Of a DNA stretch of 64,000 nucleotides, positions 1 through 12,700 are shown one piece after another. The translations under genes and the position numbers were made by a program. The notes below the pieces were generated by a model. The model worked only from the letters and a program-made list of their open reading frames with translations, did no database searches and had not been told where the DNA came from. This DNA is from Macrosoma leucophasiata (lineage: Eukaryota > Arthropoda > Insecta > Lepidoptera > Hedylidae). The DNA is taken from contig JAWQUS010000008.1 of NCBI GenBank assembly GCA_036365455.1, positions 24,907,501 to 24,971,500 of the forward strand, given 5' to 3'. Position 1 is the first letter of the stretch, and the number at the start of each line of letters is the position of its first letter.

Positions 1-704
1 AATATGACTTCGAGTCTATAAATTACTCCTGTAGAAGGGGGGGGGGAAGCCCAAGATGTTTTTGAAGACATGGAAGATACCTTACATCCTGTTGCGTATT
101 TCCATCAAATGAAAAGTTTATATATAGGGCGTCTGCCCTCATCGCAGGCACTTGCGATACGAATTGCTGCGATGCGATTTTGTCAGACATGTTGAAAGTA
201 TGTTTCTCTCTTTATTGAAAGTATGGCCCTTGGACTCCCTTGCAATTGTTTATTCGCACGAAATGTTCATTTGGAACAGACGGTTGACAGAGATGACGCA
301 GGCCGACAGGTATTTACATGTATGTAATATAAGTAGATTTACTTCACAATAAAATATGAATTAAACATAGATTTTGGTATGATTGATGTCGTCGGTGTAT
401 CCACTGTAGTATATGAAAAGATTTACAAGTATTTATATAAAAATGATATCACAGTAATATTCATTTTTGGATTCACTACAGGTGGATGACTCGTGGCTTC
501 GATCGGGTACAAAATTTAAAGTACAAATAATTTATATTTGCCGTCCGAAGTTCGAATCGTCCCTGATGGCTTGCTTCAGGACGGACGGCGCATATATTAT
601 TCGAAATATAAATTAGGTGTCGATCAGTCGCGAGCGTTAATAGTAGAATCCACGTAATAAATGAACAGAGGCTGTTTAAAATAAAAGTGCACGTAGTGCG
701 GGTT
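1..704. other. Downstream flank of the FReD gene
   Basis: No coding signal seen. Short open frames here lack family features. Probably 3' UTR followed by intergenic DNA. A short poly-G run is at 39-47. Confidence 0.4.
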
Positions 705-796
705 TCACGTGTTGGGCTGCGGGCCCCTGGGCTTGATCATCATGGACGCCCGCTTCAGCGTGTAGTCCCAGCCCCGCCAACGGAACCACACGATAC
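705..796 (-). CDS. FReD gene, terminal exon with stop
   Basis: The 92-nt exon follows an ACTTGCAG acceptor. It encodes [20 protein letters not shown], the closing FReD strand, a short basic tail and a TGA stop. No poly(A) signal lies close by; AATAAA on the minus strand occurs at 249-254 and 211-216, which would give a 3' UTR of about 450-500 nt if used. Confidence 0.92.
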
Positions 797-3700
797 CTGC
801 AAGTATTATTACAATAAATCAATATACTTAATTACATAAAATTCACTCTGCCTAACCCGTTAGGGAGTTTGCGTGAAGATATACATACATAATAAATAAT
901 AATTAGTCAACCGACAGTAATATAATAATAATAAAATAATAATGGGAACCCATTATACGTCCCCCTGCTGGGCACGAGTCTCTCCCCTTTTTGGGGGGAG
1001 GCCTGGAGCTTATTCCACCACGCTGCTCCAATGCGGATTGGTGGAGGTGGGTGAGTTAGTGGCCAACCCACTGTCGGATGTTTTCAAAACGCCCATAAGG
1101 CCTCCGACAAGGTTTAACGACTGCTATCCATCGATAGCAACCGGGACCGACGGCTTAAAGTGCCCTCCGAAGCACGGAAACGCGCATTTAATTTGCCACT
1201 AGCGGTCACCCATCACACTACTCGACCGCGCCCGTAGTGCTTAACCGAGCAGATCGCTTACGATCTACACCAGCCGCTGGGCCATGCGCGCTTCGACCGA
1301 CAGTAATAATTCGTTTTAAAAGGACGGTAGTAAGTGCAATAACGCGAGAAAAAGCTGCCGCCACTACGAGTCTCAATCCGCATGCTAAGCGTGGCGATTA
1401 CGACATATTCACATTCCCCACATGTTTGAAAAGATTTTTTTTATTCCAGTAGTGGACACTTTTCGGCTGGAGTGATGGTGATGATAATCTGTCATGTTAC
1501 TATGGGAAAGTGTGGTAAATTGCCTTCTTGATCTTCATGTAACTGATCTATGTAATAGATAAGAAAAGAGACCAGCATTAAACGAAGAACACATGATCCA
1601 TATTTTCATGAGTCTAGGATTCATTTAATTAAAATTGTAATTTAAATTTAATTACTGCAAAATACTTTGTGGAACCGACTGAGATATAAAATTTGATCCA
1701 ATACCGTCCGCGACCTGATTTTGGGTCGCAACTCGAGGTAAAGAAAACGAAAATAGATGATTACCGTGCATACCTTGTCTAGCTGTAAGATCCTGAGGAT
1801 CGTGAAGGTACAGGCCATTGAGGCCCCGCCCACATGACTTCCACCACCAGCCGCCCTTCAGCATGGATGCACAGTTTAGGGAAGATCGGTCGTTGTCTCT
1901 GCAATCATCGTTCACATCTTTTATAATGCCTACTAATAATACCTAAATTATTTATTTGCCTAGAATAGTTGACAAAGAAGAAGAGATCGTCCAAAGTACA
2001 GATGGATCGATGATATAATAGCGATAAGAAGAATCAGGCAAAGAATGGAGAAAGAAAGCCTAATAATGTAGAAAAACATGAAGTAAATTGGAGGAGACCT
2101 ATACCCGGTGTGGGGTTGCAGTAACAAAATTAAATGTTTAGACATAATGCCGAAGTTTTAAGAATAACTTATTATATAAGGTTGTAGGAAATAATAAAAG
2201 TGAAACTGGCGTGGATATAAGGTTAAAAAATAGGGAGTAATAATTGCTCTTTATTCTTTGCTCACCAGGGAGAAAAAAAGGTAATGCTCTCATTTATATT
2301 GAAGACAATATTTTGTTTTGCTCAGGAAGAAGAAAACTTGAACAGGGAATGCTCTCATTAATATTCAAGACAATATATTTTTCTTTGCTCAGGAAGAAGA
2401 AAACTTAAAAAGAGGGGAATACAGTCATAGATTGCTCAAGACATAATGAAGCCTGAATCTGGCAATGTTTATACCTAGTGTAAGGGCTTTAAAAATATAT
2501 TACGATATCTAAATTTAGACTGACGATTTGTCTACCTACTCTTAATCTTAAATACCGTGTAAGCAGTTAACATAATATTCATTAATGGCCGTGTTACTAG
2601 TGTTAGAGTTTCAAGGACGGAGTTCAACGGCTTAGGCTGGTGTCTGTCCGTATATTTCGTGATGTAGTGGTCTACACGTAATTTCCGTTACAGAGGCGTA
2701 ACAGTGTAGGCCTGCAGAGTGTCAACGCATAAATCTATGAGAGTGTGAGTATTGTAATATAGTATTACCTGTTGTAAGTAGAGAAGGGACTGTTGTTCGA
2801 TCCGTACCAGGGATCGTTGAGTGAATCGCCGGCGGTGCCTTCGTACCCGTCGATTTCCAGCTTATAATATTCCCCTTCGGAATATATCTTGAAGTGCGAG
2901 TACTGCGCGTATCTATAAACAATATAATTATAAATATATTATTATGAGTTTATTATAGTCTCAGGAGAAGGTGAAAATGCAGCGTGCGTGCGTTGCCAGC
3001 ATCTGCATTTTCAACTTCCTGTTTTTCGTTGCCAAGGCTGAACCCTTTGCTGGAAACTGCCTCAGAAAATGATATTCCTTATTCAAAAAGTTTACTACTT
3101 GTGTCCATTAAAGTCCTTCAACTATATTTAAACATAGGTAGTTATTTAAAGTATTTTCGCCGCCGATCCGGATACTCTTTGCTAGGGACTACCTCAACCA
3201 GCGGAGCGCAGGGGCGGTTCGCCATACGCCTCCACTACGGGGGCCTGCACAGTTCGACTGAGTTTTGATTCTTAGAGCCCATTTACTCACGCATTCTTCT
3301 TGATGATTATTTTAAATTTCTTACCAAATGTAAGAGTAGGCCACGCGGAGGCAAAGAGGGTAAAAACATTTTTTTTGCTCGCGCGTTTTTGTTTGATCTT
3401 TAATTTAACTTAGGTAGGTCAGAAATAGGGCGCTACCAACTTCTTCTCTTCTTCTTGGGGTGTTAATGGTTGTAACGGCACTGGGCAGGGGCCTAGTAGC
3501 CTCCAAATGCCGCCTCGGGCCCCTGATGACCTTTGGTTGAGGTCAGTGGCGACATAAACTGAATAATTTAGAAGAATCTCACCTCTTGTTGCCATCGAAG
3601 TCCTCCAACTCGACACGGAGCATGTAGTCGTCGTTGTTGGTGAGCATGTAAATGTTTTCGTTGCCGAGCCAGAACTCCTTGCTGGGGTCGCCGAAGCCGT

Positions 3701-6700
3701 TCTTGTAGTCGCTCCAGTCACTGTTGAAGTTCTCGGCGGGCACACCGAAGTCGTCACGCCGGTGTATCACCTAAATATCAAGCAATTGTTATTTTTTATG
3801 GCGCCGTACCTAGATGATAAATACGTAACCGTAACGTACCTAAAATGTAACATTATAATGGACTAAAATATACTACATATTATTATTGATCATTATTGAT
3901 GGTAAGTGAGTAGGTTTTTTTTAATTGTAGGTTTGGTACATAAAAACTAGCTAGCGATATGAAATTCACTTTACGACTTATTCTGATATCTAAATCAGAA
4001 TCAACCATTAGGTATTTCTTTTCTTTAATTTATACTATTACATTTATAATATTTTTTTCATTATTTACAAGAATCTCATAATTAGGGCAGCAAAAATCAT
4101 CAACATTCTACTTATATTGAGGGGCCATTATTATAATAATCACCGTTAATTATATTATACCTACTTAGTACATGTAATATTCTGTATAATATAATTCTTC
4201 TGCTTTACAATGAAAGTTGAAGCCAATTCCGCACAAAAATAAAACAAATCTATCGATATTTTACTATTGCTATCTCCCATCATCGGTGTACTCGTACCTA
4301 AGCAACGCGTTTAAATTAGATAAATTTATTTGCGACAATTTCTATGATAATAAATTTAATAACATTATCATCATGTGCATGAGATGCTTGAAGTAGGTTA
4401 CTAAATTATTTAATTTGATAAGGATTATTACTGCATTGATGTAAATAATAGCAATGGCAATTAATGCTATTTTGCGTACATTTCATAAGCATGTGAATTA
4501 TAATTCATGTGAATAAGTCTTAGCATGCTAATTGCTATTGCTATGCTATTTGCTAATATGGTAATAATTGATACCAATTGATACCTAATGAAGTAGGTAG
4601 GTTTATGATTTTTGTTAATATGCAAATTAAAGAATGGTAAGGGATGCCACACTAATTATTATTAAAAAATCTCACACATTCAATCAATATACGATCCTAA
4701 ATGCAAACAAATCGAAGATAATAACAAAATTATTACGAGTTAGCGTTTCACATTACGCAGAATTTCACAACTTCATTTAATTTGTGAAATGCTAATACCT
4801 ACTGCATTATATTAGCCTGCTATCAATTAATGTGAATGCTAATTAATCTAATACTAGTAAATAGGTTTCCAATTACCGCATTGTAAGTTATCAATGGCTT
4901 GTTCGATACCCCCTCATGCACCAAATATAGTATATGACCAGCAACAGTGTTAGTTTACATTGTATCTAATGTAGCCTCCGTCGAACACAGCAATTAAGAT
5001 GCCAGTGTTGGCACGCGGCAATCTGCTTTGCTACAATAAAATTTTATTGCCACGCATAATAGAGTAACTTTTTCTAGACTCCCAAGTTCTGAGGGTCGGA
5101 GAAGGGAAAACTATGACCTTGAGCCTCTAATTCGGCCTTTACGATATTCTACATTGTAAGTAAGTGTTCATGCCTTTATTTCCAAAAGGAGTAGGCATAT
5201 ACCTATTAAACATACCTACGTGCACACATTCACGATACGGTTTGTCCTATGCCATGCCTTGTCCGTTCGCCAGTTATTACTAAATAAGTAACGAACCTAT
5301 TGCTATAGCGTTATACATCTATACCGGGCACGTTTTCACACTCCGAGGGTGGCACTGTGAAACTTCAGAAAAATGAAAGAATCTCAACAGGGTGTGGGTG
5401 TAGGCGCGATACGCGTTCTCACCCTTCCAACGACAATGCTTTTACGATTTCTTCGACATAATTATAATATTTTTCCTATTGTATTTTTCAAACAATCCAA
5501 ACTTCAAATATTTATTTCATTTTGTTCTACAAGGAGACTTGCATTTACATCTCTAATTATTTACCCAATATTCATGTAAATTTCATTACTATATGATGTC
5601 TCTCTTCAGCACGGGGTCCAATTTGAACCCTAGATCTTAGTCAAGCTTGGGCGGGGGACATAGGTCCAAAACGAATCTACTTTGTACTCGTGTAAACGGT
5701 AAACGGATTGCATTCGGCGGGATCTCTTGCAGACTGCATCAATAGCTAATAAAGACACATACAGGCTTCGGAGAATACATGGGACTATTGTTTATGACAA
5801 ATGACGCATTTAAAAACATTATTATTAATATCATTAATACATCTAAATAGTATTGATATCAATGAACTTACCGTCCATCCACCATCAGCGATGTTCTGTT
5901 CACAGTACACCTTGAGGAACCAGTAGGTGGTGCCTCGGATCTGCAGGTAGTAGACCCCGGATTCCCGCATGCCAGCCATCAGGAGGTCCACACAGGAGAA
6001 ACCCTGGAAATACAAAATAGATTGTAGAATATGTACTGTCCTTATTTCTAAACTCTTCCTCCTCTTAATTGTTTTTATATTATTTCGCATTAACACATGC
6101 TTGTGAAAATATATTTTATTTTAAAGAAAAATGGAAAGAAAAATTTGACTTCAGACTCGAACTCGCGGCCTACTGGGAATCTAGTCCAGCCGCTCTTCCA
6201 ATTGAGCTACTGAAGTCCTGCCCGATTTGTCAAATCTTTCCTTCACATTTATTTCCTTGCTTTATTGTAGCAGTAGCGCCATCTATTACCAACCATGCTA
6301 GTTAGGCAACCGATATAATAGACTTTGCAGTTTATTGAATATCGTAAAGAAGTCGCTTTTACCCTTAATAATTGTTTTTATATTATTTCGCATTAACACA
6401 TGCTTGTGAAAATATATTTTATTTTAAAGAAAAATGGAAAGAAAAATTTGTCAAATCTTTCTTTCACATTTATTTCCTTGCTTTATGGTAGCAGTAGCGC
6501 CATCTATTACCAACCAAAAAGCTACCATAAAGCATGGAAATAAATGTGAAGGAAAGATTTGACAAATCGGGCAGGACTTCAGTAGCTCAATTGGAAGAGC
6601 GGCTGGACTAGATTCCCAGTAGGCCGCGAGTTCGAGTCTCGCCTGAAGTCAAATTTTTCTTTCCATTTTTCTTTAAAATAAAATATATCTTCCTCCTCTT

Positions 6701-9700
6701 CTTCAATTTATAACTGATATCTATAGAAGACCAAAATGACATCTGATACCTCAGAAGCCAAGATAAGATTTCGCATAGTGAATTCGCAGGCAACAACTTT
6801 ATTGAAGCACTAGGCGGCCCGCCCCGGCTTCGCGCGCGTGCTATGTTACCTACCCTATTCATAGCCTTCCTGAATAAATGGCCTATCTTACACTGAAAGA
6901 ATCCCGAAGAATCGTTCCTGAGGTTAGCGCGTTCGCGCGATAATATTAGTAGAGATTGGAATATATTTTTATCAACAGACCATGTATTTTTATTTGGTTT
7001 TATCGCTATATGGATCACCCAAATAAGTCATGAAGACTTATTTGTATGAACATTAAAAGGTTGTCGTGTCTTTTAGGACGATGAGTACAAGTACAAGTGT
7101 TCCTATGCCTGTCGCCCAGATGTTTTAATGTGTGTGTGAAATTGTTTATCTATTTTGTTAAAGTCTAGGTGTGAGTTTCGTAGGTATGGACGACTTTTGT
7201 AGTATTTTATGTTTTGTATTTTTTAGATTTATGTGTGTATCTCACGTATTTCGCCCCGCGAAAAATTACATACTTCTTATTTACTTCACTACTTGGCAAG
7301 GACAATAATGGAAAACATTTAAAAAGAAAAAATCTAACTAGTGGGAGGTATGAAACTGTTTTTTATTTATCATCAATTGGTTGATATCAGGTTTGATGGA
7401 AGAAAGTTGGAGTCTCATATTAGCTTCGACGTCCAGTCTATTGCGATATTTTGTTTTCGTGGCTGCGTAGGCAGAGAATCCTGTTTCGCACAAATATGTA
7501 GTTGGGAACGGGAGAAGAATATCCAGAGCCATTTGGCCAATCATTGCATATTCATCTTGGATTCTGCACCAAAAATCATTGAGAGGCGTCGTTTTGAACA
7601 GTGACTCCATACTTGTGTCTGATGACATTTCTAAAAGAGATTCATATATCTCGTTTGACATGTTTTCAGGCTTTTCCAAGTTGGGCAAAAAAGGATTATG
7701 AATCCATGAATTAACTTTAATTTTTGTATTGTGTTCTTCGGGAAAATAATTTTCAAAAGATGCGCGCATCGAACTGAGATATTGAACCAATTCTTCAAAC
7801 ACATCATCTTCAAACATTTCTCAGTCGTTTTCGCTAACGAACTCACTGAGTAACGTAAAGCTTTCTATTTCTTTCTTACCAATGCAAATGATCCAGAAAT
7901 CTAATTTTCTTTTAAAAGCAGTTATTTTATTATAGGCCTGAAACACTGTTGTCTGTTTACCTTGCAACGATAAATTCGATTCGTTAAGTTTTTGAAAGAT
8001 ATCCGCCTTATAAGACAATCGGAACAACCAAGTTTTATCATACAAACGGTCCTTCAAATTAAAACAAGTATCTGCTGAAAGAAACATTTGTAACTCGGCT
8101 CTAAGTTCAAATAGCCTTGTTAAAGTTTTACCCCGAGACAGCCATCGCACTTCTGTATGGAACACTGCTGAGTGTTTTATGTTTGCTGCCATAATCCTCA
8201 CACAATAATGAGAACAATCGGGATTGTAGTGGTCGTGATTTGATAAAATTAATTATTTTTACCGCTTTATCCATAACTAATTTTAGATTTGACGGCATTT
8301 GCTTCATAGCAAGCGCTTGTCTATGCAGAATACAATAAAAATACGCTTACACTCACAGCCCCACAGTATGACTGGAACTACAATTAGGCGGATTACAATG
8401 ACTGGAACTACAATTAGGCGCTTTATTTTTCATTCGTGACACTGCTCCTGCTGTTTTATATGTCATCGCCTTGGCCCCATCTGTACAAATGTCAATGCAA
8501 TTGTTCCAACTGAGATTATTTTCTTCAAAAAATATGTTTATTTTATTAAAAATTTCTTCCCCGGTAGTGTTTGTAAGCAGCGATGAACACATGAGCATGT
8601 CTTCTTCAAAAGAACTTTTATATGCATATCTCACAATAACCAGCAGGATAGCCAAACCAGCGACATCAGTCGACTCGTCCATTTGCAAGGCGAATCGTGT
8701 ATTTTGTAGACGTGTAACTAGTTCTTGTTTGACGAAGCTTGCCAGATCATGGATTCGTCGTGAAACAGTATCGTTTGATAACGGAACAGTAGAAAGATGC
8801 TTTGCAGATTTTTCATCGAGCATACATTTTGTTATGTCTAATACACATGGTTTTATTAATTTCTCAGCGATAGTATGCGCTTCGCCTGCTTGTGCAATGC
8901 GATAGCTAACTAAATATGATGCCTCCGTGGCCTTTTCGTTGATAGTTTGTGTTGTGAACTGATCTTTTTTGCGAACAATAAATTCTTTATTCCTGTCTTT
9001 AGACTCGGGGTGTACAGTTTCTAAATGTCGGCGCAATTTGGCAGGTGCCATGGAACTATTAGGAAGCAGTTTACTACAGAGCATGCATAGAGGTGAGCCG
9101 TTGGAATCAACAAATCCGAAACTGATATAAGATTCATCATACTTCCTTCTTTTCGTCTTTGAAACCGTCGAGCTTGACGTCGTGGCATCATCTTCTGGAT
9201 CGGTGATTGCTATATTCTCCGCGCGCACCGCTTTTGAACATTCAGCGTCATTAGAAGCGGTTGTTGTAACACCTTTAATCTCTCCAGACACGAGAAAAAT
9301 ATGACAATTGAAATTCAATTGTGTCTCGCCGCCGGTGGCCGTACGATCCTTGAAGGATTAAGCCAACGTTCCATTCTTCTTTATTTATAATGTTACACGT
9401 CAGGATAGTGGGGTTTAAATAATGCACAATCGTTACTCGTCGCGTATAAGATACTAAATTTAGTACCTACAGTGAAGAAATGTATAAAACTGAGACGACG
9501 GAATACAGCAGGCAGTAAAACAATGAACACTAGTTTCTCGCTAGCGAGCTTGTAAGTAGGTAGTAACTTATCGCTCCGAACGCTAATCGTCAACTGACGA
9601 CGCGCGACGCGCGATCGCCGCTTTTATACCTAGACTCGATCTCAAATATTCTCGAAAATACTCGAGTTGGCACCTTTGATAAACAAAAAGCAAAAATAAA

Positions 9701-12700
9701 AACAGAAATTTAAAAATTACGTTGTAAACAATATCGACTTTATCCTTTGAAGTTAGAGTCGAAAGTCGCTTGTTGACAACTATAGCGTCTAATTCAGAGG
9801 CGGCTTTTATCAAAGAGACTGCGCGCTCACAAGTATACTACCCGCTCGTTTTAAGTTTGTTGCTGGCGATAGGTATGACGTTCGAAAAGTAGCGTCAGCA
9901 AAATATAATATAAAAATATTTTTTATTTAATTGTAACAATAAAAATTGTGTACGTTCATATTTGGGTAAAACAATGACACATTGTAAGTTTTGTTGTCAC
10001 GTGGGGGAGGGTACGCGCATTCCACAGACCGGCAAACTTAGAGCGAACGGGTTGTACAAGTATAAAATTGTTGATACCAAACTTATGAGATATTGTACCA
10101 GCTATTGTAACACATGTTTCTACAAATACAAATAAATAAATAAGTAACGTTCATAGCGTTTTGTGCGGCCGCGGAGCGACCAGAGAGAGGTGTTTTGTTT
10201 TTTTTTTCTAAATTCTTGCCGAACCCCGACAGAGGTATATCGGAACCCTAGGGTTCCGCGGAACACACTTAGAGTATAGCTGGTCTATGATATAAAAATA
10301 CAGTCTTGATCTAAAGCGAGGTCAAGTATGGGTAGCCAGGATAGGGATGCATAGTATGAGTACAGTATCAATGACACCGATATCGATACGGGTAGTTAAG
10401 AATTGGAGTAATAGGCACAATTTAATCATATTCACGATAACGCAGCCATTATGCACTTTTTGGGAAATGTATTGTTCGTTATTTTCACGATGTATAGAAA
10501 AATAAATAATAAACAAAGAATGAATCATAATATTACCTCGAGCTACGTATACGCACAAACACCCAGGGTCGAAACAGATTTTGTCCGAGGAACAATCAAA
10601 TCCGCAACTCTCGGTCGTCACACACAGTTTTTTTCACAATTTTATAACATAGCTTCATGCAAGGACTTCTGGTTTTTGTACAAATGTATAAAAGCTGCAA
10701 TGTTAACTTATCTGCAAGTGAACTGCATGCTTGTTAGCCACCATACAAAACAGTGTCTGTACTTATGTACGCATGTAAGTAGTTATACTTCTTCAGCGTA
10801 ATCCAGAAATAAAACAACAAAAAAAGTTTAGCAACTAACTTCAGACTGTTGCTTTTATCTGTCGAAGTGCGCGCGCATCGTCAAATTTACTCTCATATTT
10901 TTTTCCAATTACGTCATAAGAAGTATAAATTCAAAAGGCATGCAGTTACGTTATCAGCAACTCACGAAACTTTCAGTATCGGTATCGATATCGGCAGAGG
11001 ATGAGAGGATACGTCCCTACTCGCTACTCGTACAATGTAGGTTTCTACTAGTGGCATACGAGGTTTGTCGACTACGCAACATGCGTTTGCAACATTCTCT
11101 ACTCGCTTTAGTGATATTATACATTCGCGACGCTCTACGAATTATATTCATATTTTAGTTGTAATATGTTAGTATAGCTATCGGGCTTCCTATGTACCAT
11201 AGACTTATCTATTCAGCCGAGTGGATAGGGGACTCGCAAAATCGGATATTTTTATAAAACAACTTTTAAAACATATTTAAATAACATTCAATACTTTTTT
11301 TTTTCAAATCTTGCTTAAAAATGTATATAGTACGGGTTGGTAATGCCTATGCCTATGCATATAATTATCATAATTAAATAAAAATTGTAGATTTACTAAC
11401 TTGTAATAAAAATACATTTGATCACAAAGTGGTTTCCTAAAATCAATGCCCGATATTAGGATCCTCTTTGGATTTTAATATATGGTACCTATTTAAAAAA
11501 AAATATTAACACCACCTTTTATCAGTTATGTTTTAACCAATTATATACATATATTTTACAAACATAAAAAATGTATGTTAAGTAAAATAATTCTACTTTT
11601 ATTAGAATAAATTAAGTACAGTTAAGTTATGCAAAATGTTCCCTTAAAATCGGACATCCGATAATTGACTCTAATGGGTATTCAAGTGCTGGACATTACT
11701 ATTTAGCTAGAATACCTAGAAGTAGAGCAGGTAACATACAGTGGTGCCTACGATCTCGGACTCTTTTTACACCACCAGTAATAAATAGTATTACGAAACT
11801 CCGAGTTTAGTTGGTATGTAGACTTCAGAAAAATAGAAGATCCCAGTAGCAGTGGCGGACTAAGTGAAGGGGAGAGGCGGCAGAGGCGGTCCGCCACGGG
11901 CCTCCGGTTCTGGAGGCCTCCAAAGATCGACTGGTCGCTGGGAATCATGAAAGATTTGTAGAGATTACGGAAGAAAATTTCGTTTTTTGCTCGCGCGTTC
12001 TTCTTGATGTGTATTTTAGAACCTATTTCCCGTATCAATCATAGTGGAGGGGGGGGGGGGGAGCAATATGTGCGCGGGCGAGGGCCCCCTAATTTTACCT
12101 CATGCCTTTTTTTTGCTCGTGCGTCTGGCAACTAGGCCTCCAAATCCCGCCCCGAGCCCCTGATGACCTTAATCCGCCACTGCAAAGTAGCACCTAAGTA
12201 CCAACCTGGGTATGCTACACGCTATCTCATCGTAGCTCTATTAAACTGCTTGCAGTACCAAGACCACAAAAGCAGTTCCACTTCTCCAGTTCCAGTTGCT
12301 ATACATCCGCAAGGTTGCTGCAGAAGAAGCAGTTATACCTTCAGAATATCTACACTACTAATGCTTGAAGAAACATTTCCTACTAGTGTTAGTACCTGCT
12401 ATGTAGGTTTAGCTTTTTTAGAGTGACTGACAAACAACGCACTATTTAAACCACTGGTCGTAGGAATTGGTCTGAACGTGGTCCTGAACGTGAAATTCGG
12501 CATGTAGGTACGTTCTGTGCGGAGTGGTAAAGGAGAAAAAGGGTTTTCCTAAATTCTCGGGAACAAGATTTGAGCACCCACGAATTTAGAGGAAATTATT
12601 TTCCGTTTTGGTGTTATCTTCCAATTTATCTAAATTCTGTGTAATATTGGAGTTAAAAGTATGCGTATTTAAGTATGTGTTGCCATTACTTACGTCATTA

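Noticed and set aside
942..1202. Open frame over the 5S-SINE (and similar at 53012-53317, 60384-60666)
   Set aside because: Same translation recurs only because the SINE is repeated; non-coding retroelement.
6579..6651. Functional cellular tRNA-Tyr gene
   Set aside because: The anticodon loop is altered, and the body is embedded in a repeated mobile unit with several copies.
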